Position numbers and translations under genes: made by a program
Shown here: positions 1-4,784 of the stretch, in pieces
How the letters are laid out: each line of letters starts with the position of its first letter
Numbering within the stretch: position 1 is the first letter of the stretch
The notes under the pieces: generated by a model
What the model was told of the DNA's origin: nothing
Seen by the model: the letters and a program-made list of their open reading frames with translations, nothing else
Databases searched by the model: none
Assembly: GCA_005882415.1 (NCBI GenBank)
Contig: VBAE01000172.1
Span: 1-8,148, forward strand
From: Alphaproteobacteria bacterium
Lineage (GTDB): Bacteria; Pseudomonadota; Alphaproteobacteria; Sphingomonadales; Sphingomonadaceae
Direction of reading: 5' to 3'
DNA: 8,148 bases

Positions 1-199
1 CCGCCGCCCCATCCGAAAGATCGCACGCCAAAGCGACATGCTCCCCACCCAACTCAGCCCTGAACGCCTCCAGCTTCCCCTCATTGGACCCGGACAAGGC
101 GAGCCGAGCCCCCTGCCCCGCCAAAGCCCGGGCAATCCCGGACCCGATGCCCCCAGAAGCCCCGGTCACCAACGCAGTCATTCCGCTGAGGTCGAACAT
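1..199 (-). CDS. fabG: 3-oxoacyl-ACP reductase FabG, 5' part only
   Basis: This is the N-terminal 66 residues of a short-chain dehydrogenase; the rest lies beyond the left window edge. It begins MFDLSGMTALVTGASGGIG. The Rossmann nucleotide-binding motif TGASGGIG is at residues 12-19, and an acidic CDLSD follows at 59-63, as expected after the third strand of an NADP(H)-dependent SDR. The catalytic Ser-Tyr-Lys lies outside the window. FabG reduces 3-oxoacyl-ACP to 3-hydroxyacyl-ACP in the fatty-acid elongation cycle in the cytoplasm. The neighbour fabD, read in the same direction, supports FabG over other SDRs. The ATG at 197-199 is preceded by a GGAG-type ribosome binding site, which lies inside the last codons of the upstream GxxExxY gene. 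That gene's TAA ends four bases before this ATG, so the two are probably co-transcribed and perhaps translationally coupled. Confidence 0.9.
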   Translation of the reverse strand, partial: MFDLSGMTALVTGASGGIGSGIARALAGQGARLALSGSNEGKLEAFRAELGGEHVALACDLSDGAA

Positions 200-203
200 A
201 TGA

Positions 204-629
204 TTACTCCGTAATTTTTTGCGCGCAGAGACGCTGAGACGCAGAGGGGTGGTAGTCGTTGACCAGGCGGCGGAAACCTTCCTTCAGCGTCGCGCCTCCG
301 AAGTTGATGAGCAGCCCTACGGGCTGTTTGGTGAGGCGGAGATAGGTGAGCAATTGCTTGGCATGCGCAGCATGCAGCTTATCCACCGACTTCACCTCGA
401 TGAGCAGCCGGCGGTCGACGAGGATGTCGATCTTGAACGCCGCAGGAAAGTGCATACCGGCTATGTCGACGTCGACCGGATGCTGTCGAACCACGTCATA
501 GCCCATCCCGGCTAGCTGGGCGACAAGCACCATTTCATAGACGGTCTCCAGCAGCCCGGGCCCCACCTCCTTGTGGAGCCGCATGGCCGCGTCGAGCACG
601 TCACCGCTGATCCGGTCTATGTCCCTCAC
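204..629 (-). CDS. GxxExxY family protein (PD-(D/E)XK nuclease-like)
   Basis: From a GTG start at 629 this gives 141 residues. The frame stays open upstream to 713 (169 residues), but that longer N-terminus would be translated inverted repeat (RRDAETQRG) and would overlap fabD. The GTG has an AGAGG ribosome binding site four bases upstream. The family signature GPGLLETVYE is at residues 23-32. The nuclease-like core follows: D68 in FKIDILVD, E78-V-K80 in LLIEVKS, then Q92 and Y96 in KQLLTYL, and the usual C-terminal LINFGGATLKEGFRRLV. These fit the PD-(D/E)XK fold. The biochemical role of the family is unknown to me; nuclease activity is inferred from the fold residues only. The gene lies between fabD and fabG, which are normally close neighbours, and is bounded by an inverted repeat. 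The C-terminal tail, roughly HPSASQRLCAQKITE, is encoded by the left repeat and flanking DNA and is probably not part of the fold. Confidence 0.85.
   Translation of the reverse strand: MRDIDRISGDVLDAAMRLHKEVGPGLLETVYEMVLVAQLAGMGYDVVRQHPVDVDIAGMHFPAAFKIDILVDRRLLIEVKSVDKLHAAHAKQLLTYLRLTKQPVGLLINFGGATLKEGFRRLVNDYHPSASQRLCAQKITE
222..249. repeat. Left arm of inverted repeat flanking the GxxExxY gene
   Basis: On the plus strand this arm is two bases plus three imperfect 8-bp units, GCAGAGAC, GCTGAGAC and GCAGAGGG, plus a final G. It matches the reverse complement of 634-661 at 26 of 28 positions, differing at 235 and 247. It overlaps the C-terminal codons of the GxxExxY gene (minus strand). No clear target-site duplication is visible outside the two arms. 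Confidence 0.85.
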
Positions 630-633
630 GCTG

Positions 634-661
634 CCTCTCTGCGTCTCTGCGTCTCTGCGCG
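634..661. repeat. Right arm of inverted repeat flanking the GxxExxY gene
   Basis: Read on the minus strand, this arm is two bases, two perfect GCAGAGAC units, GCAGAGAG and a final G. It begins 17 bases after the fabD stop codon and its last bases, AGAGAGG, serve as the ribosome binding site of the GxxExxY gene. Together with 222-249 it delimits a 440-bp unit. Confidence 0.85.
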
Positions 662-678
662 AACCCTCTGCCCAACCC

Positions 679-1599
679 CTACAATTCCCGCACGAGGGCG
701 TCGATGTCCTCAAGGCTAACGACGCTGGTGGTTTGGGCGTCGGGGGCTATGCGCTTCACCATGGGGGAGAGGACCTTGCCTCCGAATTCGACGAAATGGG
801 TGACCCCCGCTTTCGCCATCGCGGCGACGCTTTCGCGCCACCGGACCATGCCGGTAACCTGCTCGACGAGCAGCGTGCGGATCTCGTCGGCGTCGCGGAC
901 CGGGGCGGCGGTTACGTTGGCGTAGAGGGGGACGGATGGGGCGGCGAGCTTTGCATCCGCCAGCGCCTGTTCCATCGCTCTCGCGGCGGGCTCCATCAGG
1001 GGGGAGTGGAAGGGCGCGGAGACCGGGAGGAGGACGGCGCGCTTGGCGCCCATGTCCTTGGCGATGGTCAAAGCCCGCTCGACCGCGCCGCGGTGGCCGG
1101 AGATGACCACCTGGCTCGGATCGTTGTCGTTGGCGACGGTGCAGACCTCGCCCTCGGCCGCCGCCTCGGCCACTTTCCGGGCCAGATCGACGCTCGCGCC
1201 CAGAAGCGCCGCCATCGCGCCCTGCCCGACCGGGACCGCCGCCTGCATCGCCCGCCCGCGCAGCTTCAAGAGTCGCGCCGCGGTGGCGACGTCGAACGAG
1301 CCCGCCGCGGCAAGGGCGGTATATTCGCCGAGGCTGTGGCCGGCTACGAAGTCGGCCTTGCGGATATCGATCCCGGAGACCCGGAACGTCGCAAGCGCAT
1401 TGGCCATGATCGCCGGCTGGGCGTTCTCGGTCAGGGTCAGGTCCTCGATCGGCCCGTCCGCCATCAGCCGCGCGAGGTTCTGGCCGAGCGCCTCATCCAC
1501 TTCCTGGAACAGCTCGCGGGCGACGCTGCTCGACTCCGCGAGGGCCTTGCCCATGCCGACCGACTGGCTCCCCTGGCCGGGGAAAATGAACGCACGCAT
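679..1599 (-). CDS. fabD: Malonyl-CoA:ACP malonyltransferase FabD
   Basis: FabD moves the malonyl group from CoA to acyl carrier protein, supplying the extender unit for fatty-acid synthesis in the cytoplasm. The 306-residue length is normal. FPGQGSQ lies at 6-12, the nucleophile elbow GHSLGEY at 87-93 with catalytic S89, the conserved arginine region RGRAMQ at 114-119, and PVSAPFHSPLM at 192-202 with catalytic H198. The C-terminal VEFGGKVLSPMVKRI at 270-284 is also typical. The ATG at 1597-1599 has a perfect AGGAGG six bases upstream (1606-1611). It is transcribed leftward toward the GxxExxY cassette and fabG, and divergently from the DUF4142 gene. No missing residue was noticed. Confidence 0.97.
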   Translation of the reverse strand: MRAFIFPGQGSQSVGMGKALAESSSVARELFQEVDEALGQNLARLMADGPIEDLTLTENAQPAIMANALATFRVSGIDIRKADFVAGHSLGEYTALAAAGSFDVATAARLLKLRGRAMQAAVPVGQGAMAALLGASVDLARKVAEAAAEGEVCTVANDNDPSQVVISGHRGAVERALTIAKDMGAKRAVLLPVSAPFHSPLMEPAARAMEQALADAKLAAPSVPLYANVTAAPVRDADEIRTLLVEQVTGMVRWRESVAAMAKAGVTHFVEFGGKVLSPMVKRIAPDAQTTSVVSLEDIDALVREL

Positions 1600-1622
1600 G
1601 ATCGTCCTCCTGTTGCGGCGAG

Positions 1623-1652
1623 CGACTAGGCTAGCGCGATGGCTAGGGTCAA
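1623..1652 (-). promoter_or_regulatory. Candidate sigma-70-type promoter of fabD
   Basis: On the minus strand TTGACC (1652-1647) is followed after 17 bases by CTAGTC (1629-1624), or after 18 bases by TAGTCG (1628-1623). The -35 is good and the -10 is weak. The predicted start would fall near 1615, just before the AGGAGG. Two direct copies of GGCTAG (1629-1634 and 1641-1646, plus strand) lie in the spacer; any protein that binds them is unknown. Confidence 0.4.
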
Positions 1653-1658
1653 CCGGCG

Positions 1659-1683
1659 GGAACTCGATGCGGTGTGCCCGGTT
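1659..1683 (+). promoter_or_regulatory. Candidate EcfG-type promoter of the DUF4142 gene
   Basis: GGAAC (1659-1663) and GTT (1681-1683) are separated by 17 bases. This is close to the GGAAC-N16/17-CGTT consensus known for the alphaproteobacterial general stress sigma factor EcfG; the base before GTT is G rather than C. The predicted transcript would start about 25 bases before the ATG at 1717. The match is by eye and could be chance. Confidence 0.4.
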
Positions 1684-1716
1684 CTACCGGCGACCTCAGC
1701 CCGGAGTATCTAAACC

Positions 1717-2205
1717 ATGAAAAACAAAGTCTTGCTCGCCCTTCTTGCCGCCCCGCTCGCCGCCACCGCGGCTCTCGCTGCACCGCCCTCCACCTTCCTC
1801 CGCCAGGCCGCACTCACCGACAATAGCGAGATCGAGCTCGGCGCCCTCGCCCAGGCGCGCGGCGCATCCCAGCTCGCCCGCCAGGCCGGCCGGATGCTCC
1901 AGGCCGACCACCGTGCCTCGCAGGCCGCCGCCGCGCCGCTGATGGCCCGCTACCGCGTCCGCCCGCCGACCGGAGTCCTCCCCGAAGCGCGGACCGAGAT
2001 GCGCCGCCTCCAGCGCCTCTCCGGCCGCGCCTTCGACCGCGAGCTCGCCACCTTCAACATCGCCGCCCACAACCGCGCCATCGCCCTGTTCCAGGCGCAG
2101 GCACGCAGCGGCGACCGCGACACCGCCGCCTTCGCCCGCGCCCAGCTGCCGGTGCTCCGCCACCATCTCCAGATGGCCCGGGACCTCCAGCGCCAGACGC
2201 GCTGA
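1717..2205 (+). CDS. Secreted DUF4142 family protein
   Basis: This 162-residue protein has a clear N-terminal signal: KNK, a hydrophobic stretch LLALLAAPLAATAALA and a likely cleavage near residue 21, so it is expected in the periplasm. The rest is alanine- and arginine-rich helix. It fits DUF4142 (ferritin-like helical bundle proteins): FLRQAALTDNSEIELGALA at 27-45, MLQADHRAS at 60-68, an AAHNRAIALFQAQA helix at 116-129, and a terminal LPVLRHHLQMA helix at 144-154. The function of DUF4142 is not established to my knowledge. Histidines occur at 65, 118, 149 and 150, but no proven metal site is claimed. A GGAG at 1703-1706 lies ten bases before the ATG. The gene stands alone between fabD (divergent) and the rpsF promoter. 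The candidate EcfG-type promoter in front suggests a stress role, which is inference. Confidence 0.85.
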   Translation: MKNKVLLALLAAPLAATAALAAPPSTFLRQAALTDNSEIELGALAQARGASQLARQAGRMLQADHRASQAAAAPLMARYRVRPPTGVLPEARTEMRRLQRLSGRAFDRELATFNIAAHNRAIALFQAQARSGDRDTAAFARAQLPVLRHHLQMARDLQRQTR

Positions 2206-2211
2206 GCAGCC

Positions 2212-2239
2212 TTGCCAAAAGTGCCGCTTCTGCTATGAG
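2212..2239 (+). promoter_or_regulatory. Probable rpsF operon promoter
   Basis: TTGCCA (2212-2217), a 16-base spacer and TATGAG (2234-2239) resemble a sigma-70-type promoter. It lies directly after the DUF4142 stop codon and about 110 bases before rpsF, leaving a structured leader. Predicted start is near 2246. Confidence 0.5.
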
Positions 2240-2247
2240 CGCGGCAT

Positions 2248-2288
2248 CCGGGGCGGAAGGCGTTGGCCTCCCGCCCCGGTCTTTATTG
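2248..2288 (+). promoter_or_regulatory. Strong hairpin in the rpsF leader, possible terminator or attenuator
   Basis: CCGGGGCGG (2248-2256) pairs perfectly with CCGCCCCGG (2271-2279). Inside, AGGC (2258-2261) pairs with GCCT (2266-2269) around a GTTG loop, with one A/C mismatch between the stems. A T-rich stretch TCTTTATT follows (2280-2287). It could end DUF4142 transcripts (stop at 2205), attenuate the ribosomal operon or cap the mRNA 5' end. A second short stem, GACG (2290-2293) with CGTC (2307-2310), has CCG in its loop; bulged CCG is the known S6:S18 binding element, but the resemblance is weak. Confidence 0.5.
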
Positions 2289-2358
2289 AGACGACAGCCG
2301 GAGGGGCGTCCGCAATGGGCGGCGTCAGCGATCGGCCAAAAGAAAAGGAATGCGCAAC

Positions 2359-2787
2359 ATGCCGCTCTACGAGCATGTCTTCATCGCGCGTCAGGATCTG
2401 GCTCAGGCCCAGGTCGATGCGCTGGCGGAAACCGCCACCAACATCATCGAGTCGAACGGCGGATCGGTCGCCAAGACCGAGACCTGGGGCCTTCGCAGCC
2501 TCGCCTACCGGATCGCCAAGAACCGCAAGGGCCACTACGTGATGCTCGAATTCGAAGCGCCGGCCCCCGTGGTCGCCGAGCTCGAGCGCCAGACCCAGAT
2601 CAACGAAGACGTCATCCGCTACATGACGCTCAAGGTCGACGAGCATGAAGCCGGCCCGTCGGCGATGATGCGCCGCAACGAGCGCTCGGAGCGCGGCGAC
2701 CGTGGCGACCGTGGCCCGCGGGGCGATCGTCCGGACCGCGGTGACCGCGGCGACCGCGCCCCCCGTCCCGATTTCGCCGAAGCTTAA
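2359..2787 (+). CDS. rpsF: Small ribosomal subunit protein bS6
   Basis: bS6 binds 16S rRNA in the platform of the 30S subunit as a pair with bS18. The start at 2359 gives MPLYEHVFIARQD (142 residues). An ATG three codons upstream, at 2350, directly abuts the AAGGA at 2345-2349, which lies a correct nine bases from 2359. The ferredoxin-like core runs to about residue 95 with typical WGLRSLAYRIAKNRKGHY at 43-60 and MTLKVDE near 89-95. The C-terminal tail (about 108-142) is an Arg-Gly-Asp low-complexity extension, longer than the core family needs; charged tails on bS6 are common in alphaproteobacteria. It is first in the operon with rpsR and rplI, 18 bases before the rpsR ATG. Confidence 0.95.
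   Translation: MPLYEHVFIARQDLAQAQVDALAETATNIIESNGGSVAKTETWGLRSLAYRIAKNRKGHYVMLEFEAPAPVVAELERQTQINEDVIRYMTLKVDEHEAGPSAMMRRNERSERGDRGDRGPRGDRPDRGDRGDRAPRPDFAEA
2692..2757 (+). repeat. Degenerate 9-bp repeat (CGTGGCGAC-like) in the rpsF tail
   Basis: This stretch encodes repeated RGD or RGD-like triplets (ERGDRGDRGPRGDRPDRGD and on). The unit is about nine bases with variants. Such repeats can change copy number by slippage without breaking frame. The protein region is expected to be disordered and basic/acidic mixed. Confidence 0.7.
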
Positions 2788-2805
2788 GAGAAAGGACCAG
2801 CAACG

Positions 2806-2935
2806 ATGGCACGCCCATTTTTCCGCCGCCGCAACCAGCCGCATCACCGCGGTTTCGGCCAAGAAGCAGCGCGAGCTCGCCCAGGCGATCAAGCGCGCCC
2901 GGCATCTCGGCCTCCTCCCCTACGTCGTGAAATAA
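2806..2935 (+). pseudogene. rpsR: Ribosomal protein bS18, internally deleted and frameshifted
   Basis: The gene starts with the normal bS18 N-terminus MARPFFRRR (ATG at 2806, AAAGGA at 2791-2796). It then jumps to the normal C-terminus SRITAVSAKKQRELAQAIKR and on to LLPYVVK with TAA at 2933-2935. The two parts are in different frames, meeting at 2833-2837. bS18 is usually about 74 residues; here about ten N-terminal and 32 C-terminal codons remain, so roughly 95 bp (about 32 codons, not a multiple of three) are missing. The lost part carries the conserved IDYKDV...GKIVP region. Read straight from the ATG, the product is not bS18. bS18 is essential in bacteria that have been tested, so either another copy exists or the sequence is wrong here. 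Position between rpsF and rplI is the normal one. Confidence 0.85.
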
Positions 2936-2947
2936 GGAGCGCGAGCA

Positions 2948-3619
2948 ATGGAAGTCATTCTGCTCGAGAGGATCGAGAAGCTCGGCGCCATCGGCGACGT
3001 GGTGAAGGTGAAGAACGGCTATGCCCGCAACTTCCTCCTTCCCAACGGCAAGGCGCTTCGCGCGAACGATTCGAACCGCAAGGTCTTCGAAGCCAATCGC
3101 GAGCGCATCGAGACCCAGAACGCCGAGCGCCGCTCGGTCGCCGAAACGGACTCGAAGGGGCTGGAAGGCGTCAGCATCCAGCTCATCCGCCAGGCCTCCA
3201 ACACCGGGCAGCTCTACGGCTCGGTGTCGGCCCGCGATCTCGCCGACGCACTTGAGGCCCAGGGCCATAAGGTGGCGAAGAACCAGATCGTCCTCGACAA
3301 GCCGATCAAGGCGATCGGCGTCCAGGACGTGAAGATCGCGCTTCACCCGGAAGTGTCGGTGACCGTCCGGGTCAACGTCGCCCGTTCGCCCGAAGAGGCG
3401 GAGCTTCAGGCGCAGGGCGTCGACGTCATGGCGCAGATGTTCGAGCGCGACGCCGCCGGCTTCACCGAAGAGCGCGAGCCGAGGACGAAACGGCAGACGC
3501 CGAAGCCTGAGCCAAGGGTTCAGCCTGAACAAGACAAGGCCGTCCGCTCGAAGGAGCGGGCGGCCTTGCTTTTTGGGTGGTCGAAGGCCGTCATGCCGGA
3601 CTTGATCCGGCATCCATGA
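2948..3619 (+). CDS. rplI: Large ribosomal subunit protein bL9, probable 3' frameshift
   Basis: bL9 binds 23S rRNA at the base of the L1 stalk. The ATG at 2948 has AGGAG at 2935-2939. The N-domain (1-50) with the family signature GYARNFLLPNGKA at 24-36, the connecting helix and the C-domain (IQLIRQASNTGQLYGSVSAR, then KIALHPEVSVTVRVNVA) are complete. After FTEEREP the open frame continues as a basic tail RTKRQTPKPEP and runs through the terminator and into the REP-like palindrome to a TGA at 3617-3619 (223 residues). In the frame offset by one, 3481-3510 reads EDETADAEA and stops at 3508-3510, an acidic tail more usual for these proteins. A single G lost near 3479-3482 (GGAGG read as GAGG) would restore a 187-residue protein. 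The true stop is therefore probably 3510. Confidence 0.9.
   Translation: MEVILLERIEKLGAIGDVVKVKNGYARNFLLPNGKALRANDSNRKVFEANRERIETQNAERRSVAETDSKGLEGVSIQLIRQASNTGQLYGSVSARDLADALEAQGHKVAKNQIVLDKPIKAIGVQDVKIALHPEVSVTVRVNVARSPEEAELQAQGVDVMAQMFERDAAGFTEEREPRTKRQTPKPEPRVQPEQDKAVRSKERAALLFGWSKAVMPDLIRHP
3535..3574 (+). terminator. Intrinsic terminator of the rpsF-rpsR-rplI operon
   Basis: A 15-base stem (3535-3549 with 3554-3568, one G-T pair, otherwise perfect) closes a GAAG loop and is followed by CTTTTT. It lies 25 bases after the expected rplI stop at 3510. The observed rplI frame reads through it, which supports the frameshift interpretation. Confidence 0.9.
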
Positions 3620-3685
3620 ACACGGTTCGCGTCCAGCTCTCGACAACCCGTGTTCATGGATCCCGGGTCAAAGCCCGGGATGACG
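3589..3685. repeat. REP-like compound palindrome
   Basis: Two arms, 3589-3625 and 3648-3685, are imperfect inverted copies with a 22-base spacer. The outer parts CGTCAT and ATCCATGAACACGG are identical, and the inner part differs by substitutions and one gap. Each arm has its own small palindrome (CCGG around ACTTGAT; CCCGGG around TCAAAG), so a branched fold is possible. I recognise 'GTCATCCCGGG...GGATCC' units as dispersed intergenic repeats in sphingomonads and relatives. It lies between convergent genes. Confidence 0.8.
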
Positions 3686-3690
3686 ATGGC

Positions 3691-4752
3691 TCAGACGCTC
3701 AACGCCAGCGGATTCGGCCTGAACCCGACCGAGCGCCAGATCCTCGGCCCCAGGTCCAGCCGGAACGCGGCCATCTTCTCGCTCGGCGGTTCGGCTTCGC
3801 GGCCGACGAGGTAGGACATGGAGGTCTGCCCGGTCTGGCCATCGCCAAAGTCGTAGATGACGTTGAACGCGACCAAAGGGATGAACAGGCGCCGCCCCTG
3901 GATCTCGACCTCGCGCACCTCCGTCTTGGGCAGGCCGACAGTGTCGCGGTAAACGACTGCGTCCCCGGGCGGCAAAGGCCGCGGCGCGCGCACCGCTTTC
4001 TCGCCCGGAGCCTGGAAGAAGGCGTTGATCTCCTGGTCCTGCTGACGGCCGGCGTTGATCATCCGCGCCTCGATGCGGACGTTGCGGGCCGGAGCGCCGC
4101 CCATATTCTTGACGGCGAGCTCATAATCGAGGCTCGCCCGCTCGTCGGTCGCGGCGATCTTGCCCGGCTTGAACTCGAGCTCCAGCCACGGCCGCGGTTC
4201 AGGCTCGGGAGCCGCTTCCGGCACCGCGACGGGCGGAACGAACGGCTCGGGGGCCTCATCCCTGGAGCTGAGGTAAATCGGCTCCGCGACCCGCTCCTCG
4301 ACCGCCCGGCGGCGCGAGCGGAGCACGAAGAAGCCGAGCGCGAGCAGAGCAAGGCCGCCCGCGCCGCCGAGCACGTAGCGCCAGGGGAATTCGCTCGGCT
4401 CCGGAGCGTCCGGCTGGATGAGCACCGGGTCCGGCCCGAGCAGCGGCCCCGTCGACTGCGGCGGCAGAGCGGGCGCGGGAACGGGAGTGGTGGGCCGCTG
4501 CTCCACGACGGGCGGCGGAGCGACATCCACATCGGCCGGCGGAAGAGTGACCGGCGCAGGCGCCGGAGCGGGAGTCTCGTCGCGAGGGGCAGCCCGAGCC
4601 GGTGCCGGCGCAGGAGCGGGCGTAGGACGGGGCCGCTCCGCTACAGGCGCCGGCGGCCCGACCGTGTCCTGCGCCTGCGCATAAGCAGGCGCGGCGCCCA
4701 AGATCGACGATCCCAGGGCTGCGGCCAGGACGATTCGACGGCTGTTCGACAT
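3691..4752 (-). CDS. Uncharacterised proline-rich single-pass membrane protein
   Basis: I do not recognise a named family. From the ATG at 4752 the protein has 353 residues; a TTG at 4788 overlapping the folE stop would add twelve residues but spoils the signal peptide. Layout: signal peptide 1-25 (SRR, hydrophobic run, AYA|QA cleavage), a Pro/Ala-rich segment about 28-120 with PAPAPAP runs, a transmembrane helix about 124-144 followed by RSRRR, a Pro/Glu linker, and a folded domain about 188-340 rich in alternating beta-type residues (LELEFKPGKI, YELAVKNMGGAPARNVRIEA, FIPLVAFNVIYDF). The positive-inside rule places the Pro-rich part in the periplasm and the C-terminal domain in the cytoplasm. 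The C-terminal segment resembles an Ig-like beta-sandwich by pattern only. It follows folE on the same strand with about 32 bases between, so it may share its transcript. Confidence 0.7.
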   Translation of the reverse strand: MSNSRRIVLAAALGSSILGAAPAYAQAQDTVGPPAPVAERPRPTPAPAPAPARAAPRDETPAPAPAPVTLPPADVDVAPPPVVEQRPTTPVPAPALPPQSTGPLLGPDPVLIQPDAPEPSEFPWRYVLGGAGGLALLALGFFVLRSRRRAVEERVAEPIYLSSRDEAPEPFVPPVAVPEAAPEPEPRPWLELEFKPGKIAATDERASLDYELAVKNMGGAPARNVRIEARMINAGRQQDQEINAFFQAPGEKAVRAPRPLPPGDAVVYRDTVGLPKTEVREVEIQGRRLFIPLVAFNVIYDFGDGQTGQTSMSYLVGREAEPPSEKMAAFRLDLGPRIWRSVGFRPNPLALSV

Positions 4753-4784
4753 TGACTTCAAAGACCCGATTCCCCGTTCCCGGC

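Noticed and set aside
222..661. CRISPR-like or integron-like array made of the GCAGAGAC units
   Set aside because: The units are short, contiguous, only three per arm and inverted around one gene; there are no spacers, cas genes or integrase.
630..713. N-terminal extension of the GxxExxY gene from 713
   Set aside because: It would overlap the fabD 3' end and consists of translated repeat; the GTG at 629 has a ribosome binding site and gives the normal family N-terminus.
571..1629. Plus-strand open frame of 352 codons across fabD
   Set aside because: It is antisense to fabD, which has all catalytic motifs. Long antisense frames are expected in GC-rich coding DNA. Its PLCVSASLR segment is only the translated inverted repeat.
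2630..3646. Minus-strand open frame of 338 codons over rpsR and rplI
   Set aside because: It is antisense to the clearly recognisable ribosomal protein genes and has a composition typical of a shadow frame.
3577..4755. Plus-strand open frame of 392 codons
   Set aside because: It lies antisense to the membrane protein, starts within the REP-like repeat and has no recognisable domain; the minus-strand reading has a signal peptide and a membrane helix.
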